A stretch of 64,000 bases of DNA from an uncultured bacterium (GTDB lineage Bacteria > Elusimicrobiota > Elusimicrobia > Elusimicrobiales > Elusimicrobiaceae), in NCBI GenBank assembly GCA_949291365.1, contig CASEVJ010000005.1, forward strand, positions 124,001 to 188,000, read 5' to 3'. Positions within the stretch are counted from its first letter, which is position 1. The number at the start of each line of letters is the position of its first letter. A model generated the notes under the pieces. The model was not told the DNA's origin. It made no database searches and was given only the letters and a program-made list of their open reading frames with translations. The position numbers were made by a program, and so were the translations under genes. This document shows, piece after piece, positions 15,094-23,784 of the stretch.

Positions 15094-16392
15094 ATGTCCA
15101 GCAAAATCAGAGTCAGCGATGTGGGCCAATACGTCGGCCAAGAAATTACATTAAAGGGTTGGCTCTATAATAAACGCTCCAGCGGCAAGCTGCATTTTTT
15201 GCAGCTGCGCGACGGAAGCGGCATTATTCAATGCGTGATGTTTAAAGGGGAAGTGTCGCCGGAGTTGTTTGAACTGGCAGACAAGCTTACACAGGAGTCC
15301 TCCATTATTGTCACGGGTACTATCCGCGAAGACAAACGCTCTCCGCTGGGCTTTGAAATGGGGGTCAAAGATTTGCAGGTGGTGCAAATGGCTAAAGATT
15401 ATCCCATTTCCCCCAAAGAGCACGGGCCTGATTTCTTGATGCACAACCGCCACCTGTGGCTGCGCTCGGCCAAGCAAAACGCCATTTTGAAAATCCGCGA
15501 TGAAATCATCTTTGCCATTCGGGAATATTTTCACAACAACGGCTTTGTTTTGTCCGACTCCCCCATTTTGACCCCCGCCGCCTGCGAAGGCACCAGCACG
15601 CTGTTTGAAACCGATTATTTCGGAGAGAAAGCGTTCCTGACCCAAAGCGGCCAGCTCTATGGGGAAGCGTCCGCCATGGCTCTGGGCAGAACATACTGCT
15701 TCGGCCCCACCTTCCGCGCCGAAAAAAGCAAAACCCGCCGCCACCTGACCGAGTTTTGGATGGTGGAGCCGGAAGTGGCTTACAATGATTTGGACGACAA
15801 TATGGATTTGGCGGAAGATTTCATCAAATACATTGTAGCCAAAGTGCTTAAAAACCGCGCCGCAGAGCTTAAAGTGCTCGAGCGCGACACCACCAAACTG
15901 CAAGCCACGGTGGACAAAAAGTTCCCGCGCATTGCGTACACGGACGCCATTGAAATTTTGCACAAAAAAGGCAACGACACCCCCTGGGGCGGCGACATCG
16001 GCGGAGACGAAGAAACCCTGCTGGGGGAAGATTATGACACGCCTATTATGATTCACCGCTACCCCACCGCTATTAAGGCCTTTTACATGAAACAAGACCC
16101 CCAAAACCCGGACGTGGTGCTGGCGGTGGACGTCATCGGGCCGGAAGGTGCGGGTGAAATCATCGGCGGAAGCCAGAGAGAGGACGACTATGATACCCTG
16201 GTGCGCCGCATGAAAGAAAACGGCCTAGATCCCGCCGGTTATGACTGGTATTTGGACTTGCGCAAATACGGCAGTGTGCCGCATTCGGGCTTTGGTATGG
16301 GCATTGAGCGCATGGTACGCTGGATATGCGGGCTGCAGCATGTACGCGAAACGATACCGTTCCCGCGCATGATGGATAAAATCAGACCGTAA
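15094..16392 (+). CDS. asnS: Asparaginyl-tRNA synthetase
   Basis: 432 residues, normal for AsnRS. N-terminal OB domain (about 1-110), then the class IIb core: Thr-Phe-Arg-Ala-Glu-Lys-Ser with Arg-Arg-His-Leu-Thr-Glu-Phe-Trp (motif 2 region, AsnRS rather than AspRS type), the Arg-Tyr-Pro-x-Ala-Ile-Lys-Ala-Phe-Tyr-Met segment, Gly-Gly-Ser-Gln-Arg-Glu, and motif 3 Gly-Phe-Gly-Met-Gly-Ile-Glu-Arg. It lacks the GAD insertion of bacterial AspRS. Its presence implies direct Asn-tRNA charging. Preceded by a standard promoter and SD; followed by a terminator. Confidence 0.95.
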   Translation: MSSKIRVSDVGQYVGQEITLKGWLYNKRSSGKLHFLQLRDGSGIIQCVMFKGEVSPELFELADKLTQESSIIVTGTIREDKRSPLGFEMGVKDLQVVQMAKDYPISPKEHGPDFLMHNRHLWLRSAKQNAILKIRDEIIFAIREYFHNNGFVLSDSPILTPAACEGTSTLFETDYFGEKAFLTQSGQLYGEASAMALGRTYCFGPTFRAEKSKTRRHLTEFWMVEPEVAYNDLDDNMDLAEDFIKYIVAKVLKNRAAELKVLERDTTKLQATVDKKFPRIAYTDAIEILHKKGNDTPWGGDIGGDEETLLGEDYDTPIMIHRYPTAIKAFYMKQDPQNPDVVLAVDVIGPEGAGEIIGGSQREDDYDTLVRRMKENGLDPAGYDWYLDLRKYGSVPHSGFGMGIERMVRWICGLQHVRETIPFPRMMDKIRP

Positions 16393-16422
16393 ACCGGTAC
16401 ACCCCTGCTTACGAAACCTTTA

Positions 16423-16457
16423 AAACACCCCGTTCCAACAGCGGGGTGTTTGCTTTT
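16423..16457 (+). terminator. Rho-independent terminator of asnS
   Basis: AAACACCCCG (16423-16432) pairs with CGGGGTGTTT (16442-16451), then a T-rich stretch. Confidence 0.85.
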
Positions 16458-16769
16458 TCTGCGTTTAAAAAATAAAGCGCCGAGAAACCGCGCCAGGCGG
16501 GCTTGCTCATTGGCAGCCGGCACAGCGCTCTGCTTCTCATCTGCCGCAAGCCCCCGTCAAACTTTCTCCCGGCGCTTCTGCTGCGCCGTCGCTCTTTCCC
16601 CCACCTGCCGCAGAAAACAGCGGGCATTGGCTCTCCCCCGCGCTCTGCCTTATCTTTTTAACAGCCACAAGCCATTCACCCTGCACCAGCCCCTTTGTAC
16701 AAACAATCCCGGCTTTTCGTTTCCATTTCGGTTCCGACGGCATAATCCGCCGGCTCCCGCAAAAAGTGC
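16458..16769. other. Intergenic region upstream of hydG, nothing recognised
   Basis: About 310 nt of C-rich plus-strand sequence without a supported ORF, RNA gene or repeat. Only the hydG -10 box at its right end is clear. Confidence 0.35.
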
Positions 16770-16775
16770 TATCAT
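16770..16775 (+). promoter_or_regulatory. Extended -10 box TGC-TATCAT, leaderless-type promoter of hydG
   Basis: TATCAT begins 12 nt before the ATG at 16782 and is directly preceded by TGC; no Shine-Dalgarno sequence follows. Confidence 0.55.
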
Positions 16776-16781
16776 ATATTT

Positions 16782-18164
16782 ATGATTATTGATGACGAAA
16801 AACTGCAACGAACTTTGGAAAAAGCCAAGTCCCATACGGACTCCGAAGTGACGGATATCCTAAACAAAGCCAAACAATTAAAAGGCATTTCGCTGCAAGA
16901 AGCAGCTGTTTTGTTAAACATTACGGACGAAAACCTGCTGCAGCAGCTTTTTGACGCCGCCAAATACGTCAAAGAAGCCATTTACGGCAACCGCATCGTT
17001 TTATTTGCCCCTTTATATATCTCCAATATTTGTACCAATGAATGCGTCTATTGCGCCTTCCGCAAAAGCAATACCACCCTTAAACGCCACGCCAGCACCC
17101 GCGAAGAAATACACCAGGAAGTGACGGCCCTTTTACAGCAAGGGCACAAACGTATTTTAATGGTGGCCGGAGAAGCGTACCCCGGCGGCGGCCTGCAGTA
17201 CGTTTATGACAGCATTAAAGCCATTTACGAAACGCGCTGGAACGGGCAGAATATCCGCCGCGTCAATGTAAACATCGCTCCGCTGGTGAAAGAAGAATTT
17301 GAAGAACTCAAGAAGTGCGGCATTGGGACCTATCAGCTTTTCCAGGAAACCTACCATAAAGAAACCTACGAAAAGCTGCATTTAGCCGGCGCCAAAAAAG
17401 ATTACCAATTCCGCCTAGACGCCATGGACCGCGCCTTGCAGGCCGGCATTAATGACGTAGGCATAGGGCCGCTGCTGGGGCTATATGACTATAAGTATGA
17501 AGTGCTGGCCACGCTGGAACACTCCGCCTTTTTGGATAAGACGTACGGCGTGGGGCCCCACACCATTTCTATCCCGCGCATAGAGCCGGCGGAAGGGTCT
17601 GACTTTAGTTTGCACCCGCCCTACCAGCTCACGGACACCGACTTTAAGAAAGTGGTGGCGGTTATCCGCCTGGCGGTGCCGTACACGGGCATTATTTTAA
17701 GCACCCGCGAAGCGCCCGCCATGCGCAACGCCTGCTTGGAGCTGGGAGTATCGCAGATTTCCGCCGCCTCACGCGTCAACCCGGGCGGCTATTCCTATGA
17801 CAAACAAAACGGCAGCCAGTTCACCCTGACCGACGAACGCACTTTGGCCGAAGTGATAGACGCCGTGGTGGACGCCAAACACATGCCTTCTTTCTGCACC
17901 GGCTGTTACCGCTTGGGCCGCGTAGGCAAAGACTTTATGGATATGGCCAAGCCGGGCTTGATTAAAAAACATTGTCTGCCCAATGCTATGTTTACCTTTG
18001 CCGAATATCTGGAAGATTTCGCTCCGGCCCCGCTGAAGGCCAAAGGATACGCCTTAATTGAGAGTACCACCAAAGAAAACTTCCAAGAGGGCACCCCGAT
18101 ACGTAAAATGATTGATGAGAACCTCTCTAAAATCAAAAACGGCAAGCGGGATTTGTATTTCTAA
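16782..18164 (+). CDS. hydG: FeFe-hydrogenase maturation radical-SAM enzyme HydG
   Basis: 460 residues. HydG cleaves tyrosine to give the CO and CN ligands of the H-cluster. The radical-SAM motif Cys84/88/91 (CTNECVYC) is followed by a ThiH-like core, and the C-terminal auxiliary-cluster motif CX2CX22C (Cys372/375/398) that distinguishes HydG from ThiH is complete. It stands alone between asnS and a terminator; hydE, hydF and the hydrogenase are not in the window. A leaderless-type promoter precedes it. The gene implies fermentative hydrogen metabolism in an anaerobe. Confidence 0.93.
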   Translation: MIIDDEKLQRTLEKAKSHTDSEVTDILNKAKQLKGISLQEAAVLLNITDENLLQQLFDAAKYVKEAIYGNRIVLFAPLYISNICTNECVYCAFRKSNTTLKRHASTREEIHQEVTALLQQGHKRILMVAGEAYPGGGLQYVYDSIKAIYETRWNGQNIRRVNVNIAPLVKEEFEELKKCGIGTYQLFQETYHKETYEKLHLAGAKKDYQFRLDAMDRALQAGINDVGIGPLLGLYDYKYEVLATLEHSAFLDKTYGVGPHTISIPRIEPAEGSDFSLHPPYQLTDTDFKKVVAVIRLAVPYTGIILSTREAPAMRNACLELGVSQISAASRVNPGGYSYDKQNGSQFTLTDERTLAEVIDAVVDAKHMPSFCTGCYRLGRVGKDFMDMAKPGLIKKHCLPNAMFTFAEYLEDFAPAPLKAKGYALIESTTKENFQEGTPIRKMIDENLSKIKNGKRDLYF

Positions 18165-18169
18165 AAGAC

Positions 18170-18236
18170 CCCCCGGCGGAAAGCCGGGGGTTTTACATGA
18201 TAAAAAGCCGCCGGCACCAAAGGGCGGTTTTTTTAT
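18170..18236 (+). terminator. Two consecutive terminator hairpins after hydG
   Basis: First hairpin CCCCCGGC (18170-18177)/GCCGGGGG (18183-18190) plus TTTT; a second, weaker GCCGCC/GGGCGG hairpin with a seven-T tail follows at about 18205-18236. Confidence 0.75.
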
Positions 18237-18465
18237 TTGGAAATTGCTACGGCTCCTGGCCGAAAGCTCTTTTATAGCGTTTTGTCTTACCTTCTGCTTG
18301 TCCAAACTCTTATTTTGCCCGCCGCCACGCCGGTTCCGCTCCGTTAAGCCCCATGGGCCCCCGCCTCACGGACTATGGCGGCTGGAGCATGTTGGGCTTT
18401 ACTCCTGCTAAAAGCCAGGCAAAGACGCATTAAAAATAAATTTTCCCCGCTGTGCGTATTTTAGT

Positions 18466-18600
18466 AAAATATATAAGCAGGACAGATTTTTATTTTTGTA
18501 CTTGTCGGTATATGCCGACCCTACAGGGCCCTATGGTATCCGCTGTGCGGAAAGCCGGGTGGTACAGAGGTAAAAAGCTGTCTTTATTTTTTGTCATGAG
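18466..18600 (+). other. Possible structured leader or small RNA upstream of the first YfcC gene
   Basis: TAAAAT at 18466-18471 could start a transcript near 18478. The following ~115 nt has nested complementarity: GACAG (18481-18485) with CTGTC (18578-18582), GTCGG/CCGAC (18504-18508/18515-18519), CCCTACAGGG, and CCGC/GCGG (18540-18543/18547-18550), then GGGTGGTAC (18557-18565) and a T-rich tract. GGGTGGTAC resembles the T-box anti-terminator core, but the usual stem I and CCGCG continuation are not seen. It is either a regulatory leader for the transporter or an independent RNA. Confidence 0.35.
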
Positions 18601-18618
18601 AGGTTATATAAAAAACAA

Positions 18619-20085
18619 ATGAAGCTGAAGTGGAAGCTGCCCCAGCTTAATACATTCGCCATTATTTTGGCTATTATCGTCCTGGTTACCGTGCTGACGT
18701 GGATTGTGCCCAGCGGCGCCTACGACCGGGTGGAAGTGGACGGACGCATGGCCGTACTGCCCGGCACCTATCACAGCGTGCCGGCCAACCCGCAAGGCAT
18801 TTTTGACGTGTTGCTGGCACCTATTCACGGGTTTGAAAACACCGCACTGGTAGTCGTGTTTTTGCTCGTCATTGGCGGGGTACTGGCCGTGGTGGAAAAA
18901 ACAGGCGCCATTACCGCAGGCATTAAAGAAATCAGCTTGTTCTTTGGCAAGCACCCGCGTTTTAAATTTTTGTTTATCCCGCTGGGGGTAACGCTGTTCT
19001 CTTTGTGCGGGGCCACATTCGGCATGTGCGAAGAGGCGCTCATCTTTATCCCCATTTTAATACCACTTTCTCTCTCGCTGGGGTATGACTCTGCTTTGGG
19101 GACGGCTATTCCGTTTGTCGGAGCAGGGGTCGGCTTTGCCGCGGCATTTACCAACCCGTTTACTGTGGGCATCGCACAAGGGATTGCCCAAGTGCCGCTT
19201 TACTCCGGGCTGGGATACCGCCTGCTGATTTGGGTGGTATGCACGGCAGTAGTGATTGCGTTTATGATGCTTTATGCGCGTAAAATCCGCAAAAACCCTG
19301 CCAAAAGCATTACCTATCAGTTTGACTTGGAAAAGCGCAAAGAGCTGGGTATGGATCAAAAAGTGGAAAAAATAACCCTGCGCCAAAAGCTGGTGCTTTT
19401 GGTGTTTGCGCTGGGCATGGTGGGGCTGGTGGCCGGCGTGCTCAAACCGCAGCTGTGCGACTTTATCAAGGGCTTTACCGGCTGGGACTTAATGCAGCTT
19501 TTGCACCTGGAAGCCACGGGCTGGTACATCAGCGAAATTGCGGCTCTGTTTTTGGGCGTAGGATTTTTGGCGGCTATTGTGGGCGGGCTGTCTATGAACG
19601 AATTTAACGACAGCTTTTTTGACGGCGTGCGCGGCATGGCAGCTATTGCCATGATGCTCTGCTTTGCCCAGGCCATTGTGCTTATTGCCCAGCAGGGGCA
19701 GATTTTAGACACCATGCTTAACTTTATGTCCAAAGGCATTTCCAAGCTGCACCCGATTGTGGCCTCCTGGGCGGCGATGATATTGCAAACGATTATTGAT
19801 TTCTTCATCCCCTCCGGCTCCAGCAAGGCCGTGCTGACTATGCCCATTTTGGCCCCGCTGGCTGACCTGATTGGCATTACGCGCCAAACGATGGTGCTTT
19901 CTTTCCAATTGGGTGGCAGCTGGCTGAACATGATTTTCCCTACCGACCCTGTCACCATTGCCGCCATTGGCTTTGCGCGCATCGCTTACGGCAAATGGCT
20001 GAAGTGGCTGCTGCCGCTGTTAATTGTAATGTATCTGCTGTCTTTTGCCGCACTGGTGCCGCCGTATTTTATGCACTGGCAGTAA
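18619..20085 (+). CDS. yfcC: YfcC-family transporter (first of two)
   Basis: 488 residues with about 12 hydrophobic segments, of the YfcC/DcuC superfamily of C4-dicarboxylate and basic amino-acid carriers. Family traits: the N-terminal Thr-Trp-Ile-Val-Pro-Ser-Gly-x-Tyr after helix 1, the Phe-x-Leu-Cys-Gly-x-x-Phe-Gly-Met-x-Glu-Glu motif near 135, and Phe-Ile-Pro-Ser-Gly-Ser-Ser-Lys-Ala near 395. The ribosome site is poor (GAGG about 15 nt before ATG), and a TATATA box 14 nt upstream could give a nearly leaderless transcript. It is followed by a terminator and a paralogue. Substrate not determinable; amino acids or peptides are likely. Confidence 0.85.
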   Translation: MKLKWKLPQLNTFAIILAIIVLVTVLTWIVPSGAYDRVEVDGRMAVLPGTYHSVPANPQGIFDVLLAPIHGFENTALVVVFLLVIGGVLAVVEKTGAITAGIKEISLFFGKHPRFKFLFIPLGVTLFSLCGATFGMCEEALIFIPILIPLSLSLGYDSALGTAIPFVGAGVGFAAAFTNPFTVGIAQGIAQVPLYSGLGYRLLIWVVCTAVVIAFMMLYARKIRKNPAKSITYQFDLEKRKELGMDQKVEKITLRQKLVLLVFALGMVGLVAGVLKPQLCDFIKGFTGWDLMQLLHLEATGWYISEIAALFLGVGFLAAIVGGLSMNEFNDSFFDGVRGMAAIAMMLCFAQAIVLIAQQGQILDTMLNFMSKGISKLHPIVASWAAMILQTIIDFFIPSGSSKAVLTMPILAPLADLIGITRQTMVLSFQLGGSWLNMIFPTDPVTIAAIGFARIAYGKWLKWLLPLLIVMYLLSFAALVPPYFMHWQ

Positions 20086-20096
20086 GCGTGTTTTTG

Positions 20097-20140
20097 CCTC
20101 CCGCCGCATTTTATTTTGTTTGAGCCGGCGGGAGGTTTTT
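20097..20140 (+). terminator. Terminator between the two YfcC genes
   Basis: CCTCCCGCCG (20097-20106) pairs with CGGCGGGAGG (20126-20135), then TTTTT. Confidence 0.85.
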
Positions 20141-20183
20141 ATATAAAAAAGCGTTTCAAAACGCACACAGAGGAAAACAAAAA

Positions 20184-21587
20184 ATGAAAAACTTCTTCTC
20201 CAAATTCTGCAACACCTATTTTCTGATATTCGTCATTATGCTGGGCGTGGCCGCGCTGACGTGGTGCGTGCCCGCCGGACAATATGACCGTGTGGAACAA
20301 GACGGCCGCACCTACACCGTGGCAGGCAGCTACCACTCCGTCGCGCAAGAGCCGCAGGGGCTGGGCGCGGCCCTGCAGGCGCCGATACAGGGCTTTGCCC
20401 AATGTGCGGAAATTATTGCCTTTATTTTGGTGGTGGGCGCATTGTTCACCGTCATAGAACGCACCGGCGCGGTCAATACGCTGATTAAAAAGGTCAGCTT
20501 CTTTTTTGCCCAACGCCCCACATACCGTATTTTCTTTATTCCAACCTGTATGTTTCTGTTTTCTTTGTGCGGGGCGCTGTTTGGCATGGAGGAAGAAACG
20601 CTGATTTTTATTCCCATTTTCATTCCGCTGGCCTTGTCTTTGGGGTATGACACGGTAGTAGGCATGTCTATCCCGTTTATTGGGGCGTTTACGGGGTTTT
20701 CTTCGGCGTTTGTTAATCCGTTTACGGTGGGTATCGCCCAAACTATTGCCCAGCTGCCCATGTATTCGGGCTGGCAGTACCGTGTGGTGGTGTGGTTTAT
20801 TTTTACTTCGGTGGTGGCGGCATTTTTTACCTGGTATGGCGAGCGCGTGCGCAAACACCCCAGCAAAAGCATGACTGCCAAAATGGACATCGTGCGCCGT
20901 GCAGAGCTTAATATCGTAAATGATGTGGTGGTGGACGAAAGCTTCCGCCTTACGCGGGCGCACAAGCTGGTGTTTCTCTCTTTTGCCGCCGGCATGGGGA
21001 TACTGTTTTTTGGCATTATCAAATACCAATGGTACATGACGGAAATAGCCGCCGTGTTTTTAGGCGTTACTATTGCCGCGGCCTATTTTGGCAAATTGAA
21101 ATTAAACGAAGCCACCGACGCTATTTTAGCCGGCGCGCAAAGCATGATAGGCGTCTGTATATTAATGGCCTTGGCGCGCTCTATCGTCATTGTGGCTTCT
21201 GACGGGCGTATTTTAGATACCGTCCTGCATGCCCTGACGCAGGGCTTGGACGGGCTGCACCCCATTTTAGCTTCGCAGGCCATGTTTGGCGTACAGACGC
21301 TGTTGAATTTCTTTATAGCGTCCGGCTCTGGGCAGGCGGTGCTGACCATGCCCATCATGATTCCGCTGGGAGATTTGGTGGACGTATCGCGCCAGACGGT
21401 CATTTTGGCCTATCAGTTTGGCGAGGGCTGGGGCAACCCCATTATCCCCACCGCCCCGGTTACCATGGGGGCGCTGGCACTGGCGGGGATTGGCTATACG
21501 GCGTGGGTCAAATGGTTTATGAAGCTGGAAGTTATTTTAATAGCGCTGTCTTTGGTGCTGTTAATACCGGCTTATTACATTTGGTAA
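20184..21587 (+). CDS. yfcC: YfcC-family transporter (second of two)
   Basis: 467-residue paralogue of the preceding gene, sharing the same motifs (Val-Pro-Ala-Gly-Gln-Tyr-Asp-Arg-Val near 30; Phe-Ser-Leu-Cys-Gly-Ala-Leu-Phe-Gly-Met-Glu-Glu-Glu near 130; Ser-Gly-Ser-Gly-Gln-Ala-Val-Leu-Thr-Met-Pro near 385). It is shorter mainly in the loop before the second half. It has a GAGG site about 10 nt before the ATG. Tandem duplication with divergence suggests two related substrates. Separate terminators flank it. Confidence 0.85.
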   Translation: MKNFFSKFCNTYFLIFVIMLGVAALTWCVPAGQYDRVEQDGRTYTVAGSYHSVAQEPQGLGAALQAPIQGFAQCAEIIAFILVVGALFTVIERTGAVNTLIKKVSFFFAQRPTYRIFFIPTCMFLFSLCGALFGMEEETLIFIPIFIPLALSLGYDTVVGMSIPFIGAFTGFSSAFVNPFTVGIAQTIAQLPMYSGWQYRVVVWFIFTSVVAAFFTWYGERVRKHPSKSMTAKMDIVRRAELNIVNDVVVDESFRLTRAHKLVFLSFAAGMGILFFGIIKYQWYMTEIAAVFLGVTIAAAYFGKLKLNEATDAILAGAQSMIGVCILMALARSIVIVASDGRILDTVLHALTQGLDGLHPILASQAMFGVQTLLNFFIASGSGQAVLTMPIMIPLGDLVDVSRQTVILAYQFGEGWGNPIIPTAPVTMGALALAGIGYTAWVKWFMKLEVILIALSLVLLIPAYYIW

Positions 21588-21620
21588 ATCCGCCGATGTG
21601 TGTACATATTTTGTAAAATA

Positions 21621-21647
21621 AAAAGGCCCCGCCACGGGGCCTTTTTT
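21621..21647 (+). terminator. Terminator after the second YfcC gene
   Basis: AAAAGGCCCC (21621-21630) pairs with GGGGCCTTTT (21636-21645). It lies only 11 nt before the next start codon, so that gene is reached by read-through or by a promoter close to the hairpin. Confidence 0.85.
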
Positions 21648-21657
21648 AAGAGGAAAA

Positions 21658-23073
21658 ATGCTGCCAAAACTGAAAATTATTTCTTATCTTTCCGCCGCGG
21701 ACTGGTGGGTGTTCGGGCTGGTGCTGGCGCTGACGCTGGCCGCCGCCATATACGGCCACTACCGCAAAAAACGCCCCAAAAACAATGTGCTGGATTATTT
21801 GCTGATGGGCCGGCAGCTGACGCTGCCGCTGTTTGTGGCTACGCTGGTGGCTACCTGGTACGGCGGCATTTTTGGCGTCAACGAAATTACCTTTAACTAC
21901 GGCATTTACAATTTTGTCACCCAGGGCGTATTTTGGTATGCGGCATATCTTATTTTTGCTTTTTTTATTGCCGAAAAAGTGGCCCGTTACCAATCCGTCA
22001 CCCTGCCGGATTTGGCCGGCAGCATGTTTGGGCCCAAAGCGGCCAAAGTGGCGGCGGTGTTTACGTTTTTCTACATTACTCCGGTAGCGTATGTATTAAG
22101 TTTGGGATTATTTTTAAATATGGCTTTTGGCATCAGCGTACTGCAGGGCATGGTTTTCGGTACGCTGTTTGTGTGTCTGTACACGGCGTGGGGCGGGTTT
22201 AAGTCGGTGGTGTTTTCAGATTTAGTACAGTTTGGGGTGATGTGCTCTTCGGTGCTGATTGTGGTGCTCTATTCCGTGCATGACTTTGGCGGGCTTTCTT
22301 TCTTAAAAGCCAATCTGCCCGCCTCTCATTTCAGCATTACCGGGGGCAACGGAGTCATGAATACGCTGATTTGGGGCTTTATCGCACTGGCTACGCTTAT
22401 TGACCCCAGCTTTTACCAGCGCTGTTTTGCCGCCAAAAGCCCCGCCGTGGTCAAAAAGGGAGTGCTGATTTCCACACTGGTATGGTTTTGTTTTGACGTT
22501 TGCACTACCACAGGGTCTTTATATGCGCGCGCTCTCTTGCCGCAAGCAGAGCCGGCAGAAGCGTATTTCTTTTATGCCGTTCAGCTGCTACCGCCGGGGC
22601 TGAAAGGATTTTTTATTGCGGGGATACTGGCCATTATCCTTTCCACGCTCAACTCTTTTCTGTTTATCGCAGCCAACACCTTAAGTTTTGACCTGCTGCG
22701 CAACCGCTTCAAAAATGTGGTGTTAAGCAACCGTATTGCGCTTTTTGCCGTCGGTGCGTTGGCGGTAGGTATGTCTTATGCGCTGCACGGCAGTTTTAAA
22801 GAAATTTGGCTGACGCTGGGCTCGTATTTTTCGGCCTGTTTGCTTATGCCCATTTTGCTGGGGTATATTTATCCGCGCCGGATCAGCGATAATTTATTTG
22901 TCGCCAGCGCTTTATCCAGCGCGTTCATGATGACACTGTGGAAAGTGTGCGCTCTACCCCCCTTTTGGCGGCAGGTGGACGCGTTTTATATTGGCGTGCT
23001 GACAGGGGCTGTTATTTTAATCTTAAACTTACGCCAAAACAAAGGATATGTCAAAGGCACTACTGATTTGTAA
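21658..23073 (+). CDS. Sodium:solute symporter family transporter
   Basis: 471 residues with about 12-13 membrane helices, of the SSS family (PutP/PanF-like). Seen: the opening Leu-Leu-Met-Gly-Arg-Gln-Leu segment, Thr-Leu-Val-Ala-Thr-Trp-Tyr-Gly-Gly at helix 2, the Tyr-Thr-Ala-Trp-Gly-Gly-Phe-Lys-Ser-Val-Val-x-Ser-Asp-x-x-Gln family signature near residue 180, and Ser-Thr-Leu-Asn-Ser-Phe-Leu-Phe near 325. The last 26 nt overlap the thiamine pyrophosphokinase gene, implying translational coupling. By context the substrate may be thiamine or a precursor; sequence alone does not show this. Confidence 0.85.
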   Translation: MLPKLKIISYLSAADWWVFGLVLALTLAAAIYGHYRKKRPKNNVLDYLLMGRQLTLPLFVATLVATWYGGIFGVNEITFNYGIYNFVTQGVFWYAAYLIFAFFIAEKVARYQSVTLPDLAGSMFGPKAAKVAAVFTFFYITPVAYVLSLGLFLNMAFGISVLQGMVFGTLFVCLYTAWGGFKSVVFSDLVQFGVMCSSVLIVVLYSVHDFGGLSFLKANLPASHFSITGGNGVMNTLIWGFIALATLIDPSFYQRCFAAKSPAVVKKGVLISTLVWFCFDVCTTTGSLYARALLPQAEPAEAYFFYAVQLLPPGLKGFFIAGILAIILSTLNSFLFIAANTLSFDLLRNRFKNVVLSNRIALFAVGALAVGMSYALHGSFKEIWLTLGSYFSACLLMPILLGYIYPRRISDNLFVASALSSAFMMTLWKVCALPPFWRQVDAFYIGVLTGAVILILNLRQNKGYVKGTTDL

Positions 23074-23665
23074 CGGGGAAAACAACCTCTCTTTATTAAA
23101 ACGGCTGGCCCGGGAAGCGGACTTTATTCTGGCGGCAGACGCCGGAGCCGAGGCCGCCCTGCGTGCCGGGCTGCGGCCCGATGCGGTGATAGGGGATTTG
23201 GACTCCCTTTCTCCCCGCACGCGTCTGCGGCTTAAAGACACCCCCCTGATATGCGTCCCCCGCCAGGACAATACTGATTTGGCCAAAGCCCTGGACTGGC
23301 TGCTGCACCGCGGCTTTATCGCCTGCGACATTGCTGGCTGCAGCGGCAAACGCATGGATTTTACCATAGGCAATTTATTGGCCGGATTTATATACGCCAA
23401 GCGTATCAAGCTGGCCTTTAAGGGCAACGGCTGGACGATGTATCCGCTGACGGCGCCTCTGCAGTTTCAGGCCCGCAAAGGGGCGCGGGCCAGTCTGATA
23501 CCGGTAACAAACTGCCGGGGCATCACGCTTACCGGCTTTGCCTTCCCTCTTCAAAACACCTCTTGGAAAGCGGGCGAAACGATGGGCACCTCCAATATCA
23601 TCAGCGCCCAAACAAGCCGGGTTTCTTTTTCAAGCGGCAAAATGCTTTTGTATGTGGAAGACTAA
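23048..23665 (+). CDS. thiN: Thiamine pyrophosphokinase
   Basis: 205 residues, normal for the enzyme that phosphorylates thiamine to thiamine diphosphate. Diagnostic motifs: Ala-Asp-Ala-Gly-Ala near 30, Asp-Ala-Val-Ile-Gly-Asp-Leu-Asp-Ser-Leu near 50, and Gln-Asp-Asn-Thr-Asp-Leu-x-Lys-Ala-Leu near 80, followed by the all-beta thiamine-binding C-terminal domain. The last line of this domain is divergent but complete. It overlaps the SSS transporter gene by 26 nt. No TPP riboswitch was seen upstream of the pair. Confidence 0.9.
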   Translation: MSKALLICNGENNLSLLKRLAREADFILAADAGAEAALRAGLRPDAVIGDLDSLSPRTRLRLKDTPLICVPRQDNTDLAKALDWLLHRGFIACDIAGCSGKRMDFTIGNLLAGFIYAKRIKLAFKGNGWTMYPLTAPLQFQARKGARASLIPVTNCRGITLTGFAFPLQNTSWKAGETMGTSNIISAQTSRVSFSSGKMLLYVED

Positions 23666-23703
23666 CCTCTGCGCGGCACTGTAAACACTCTGGCTTTTAC
23701 GCA

Positions 23704-23735
23704 AAAAGCGGCGCAAATATTTTTGCGCCGCTTTT
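23704..23735. terminator. Bidirectional terminator between thiN and a pilin gene
   Basis: Near-perfect inverted repeat: AAAAGCGGCGCAAA (23704-23717) with TTTGCGCCGCTTTT (23722-23735); flanked by A and T runs, it can serve both converging genes. Confidence 0.9.
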
Positions 23736-23784
23736 CAAAATTTCCAGCCGCTTACCACGTGCCGGACAAAAACAACCGAAGCGT

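Noticed and set aside
15151..16104. Long antisense ORF inside asnS
   Set aside because: Phase shadow of a GC-rich synthetase gene; no start signal or recognisable domain.
16782..18164. ThiH (tyrosine lyase of thiamine synthesis)
   Set aside because: The C-terminal CX2CX22C cluster motif marks HydG; ThiH lacks it.
18557..18565. T-box riboswitch core GGGTGGTAC
   Set aside because: Stem I, specifier loop and the ACCGCG continuation are not seen in the short leader; kept only as a generic structured region.
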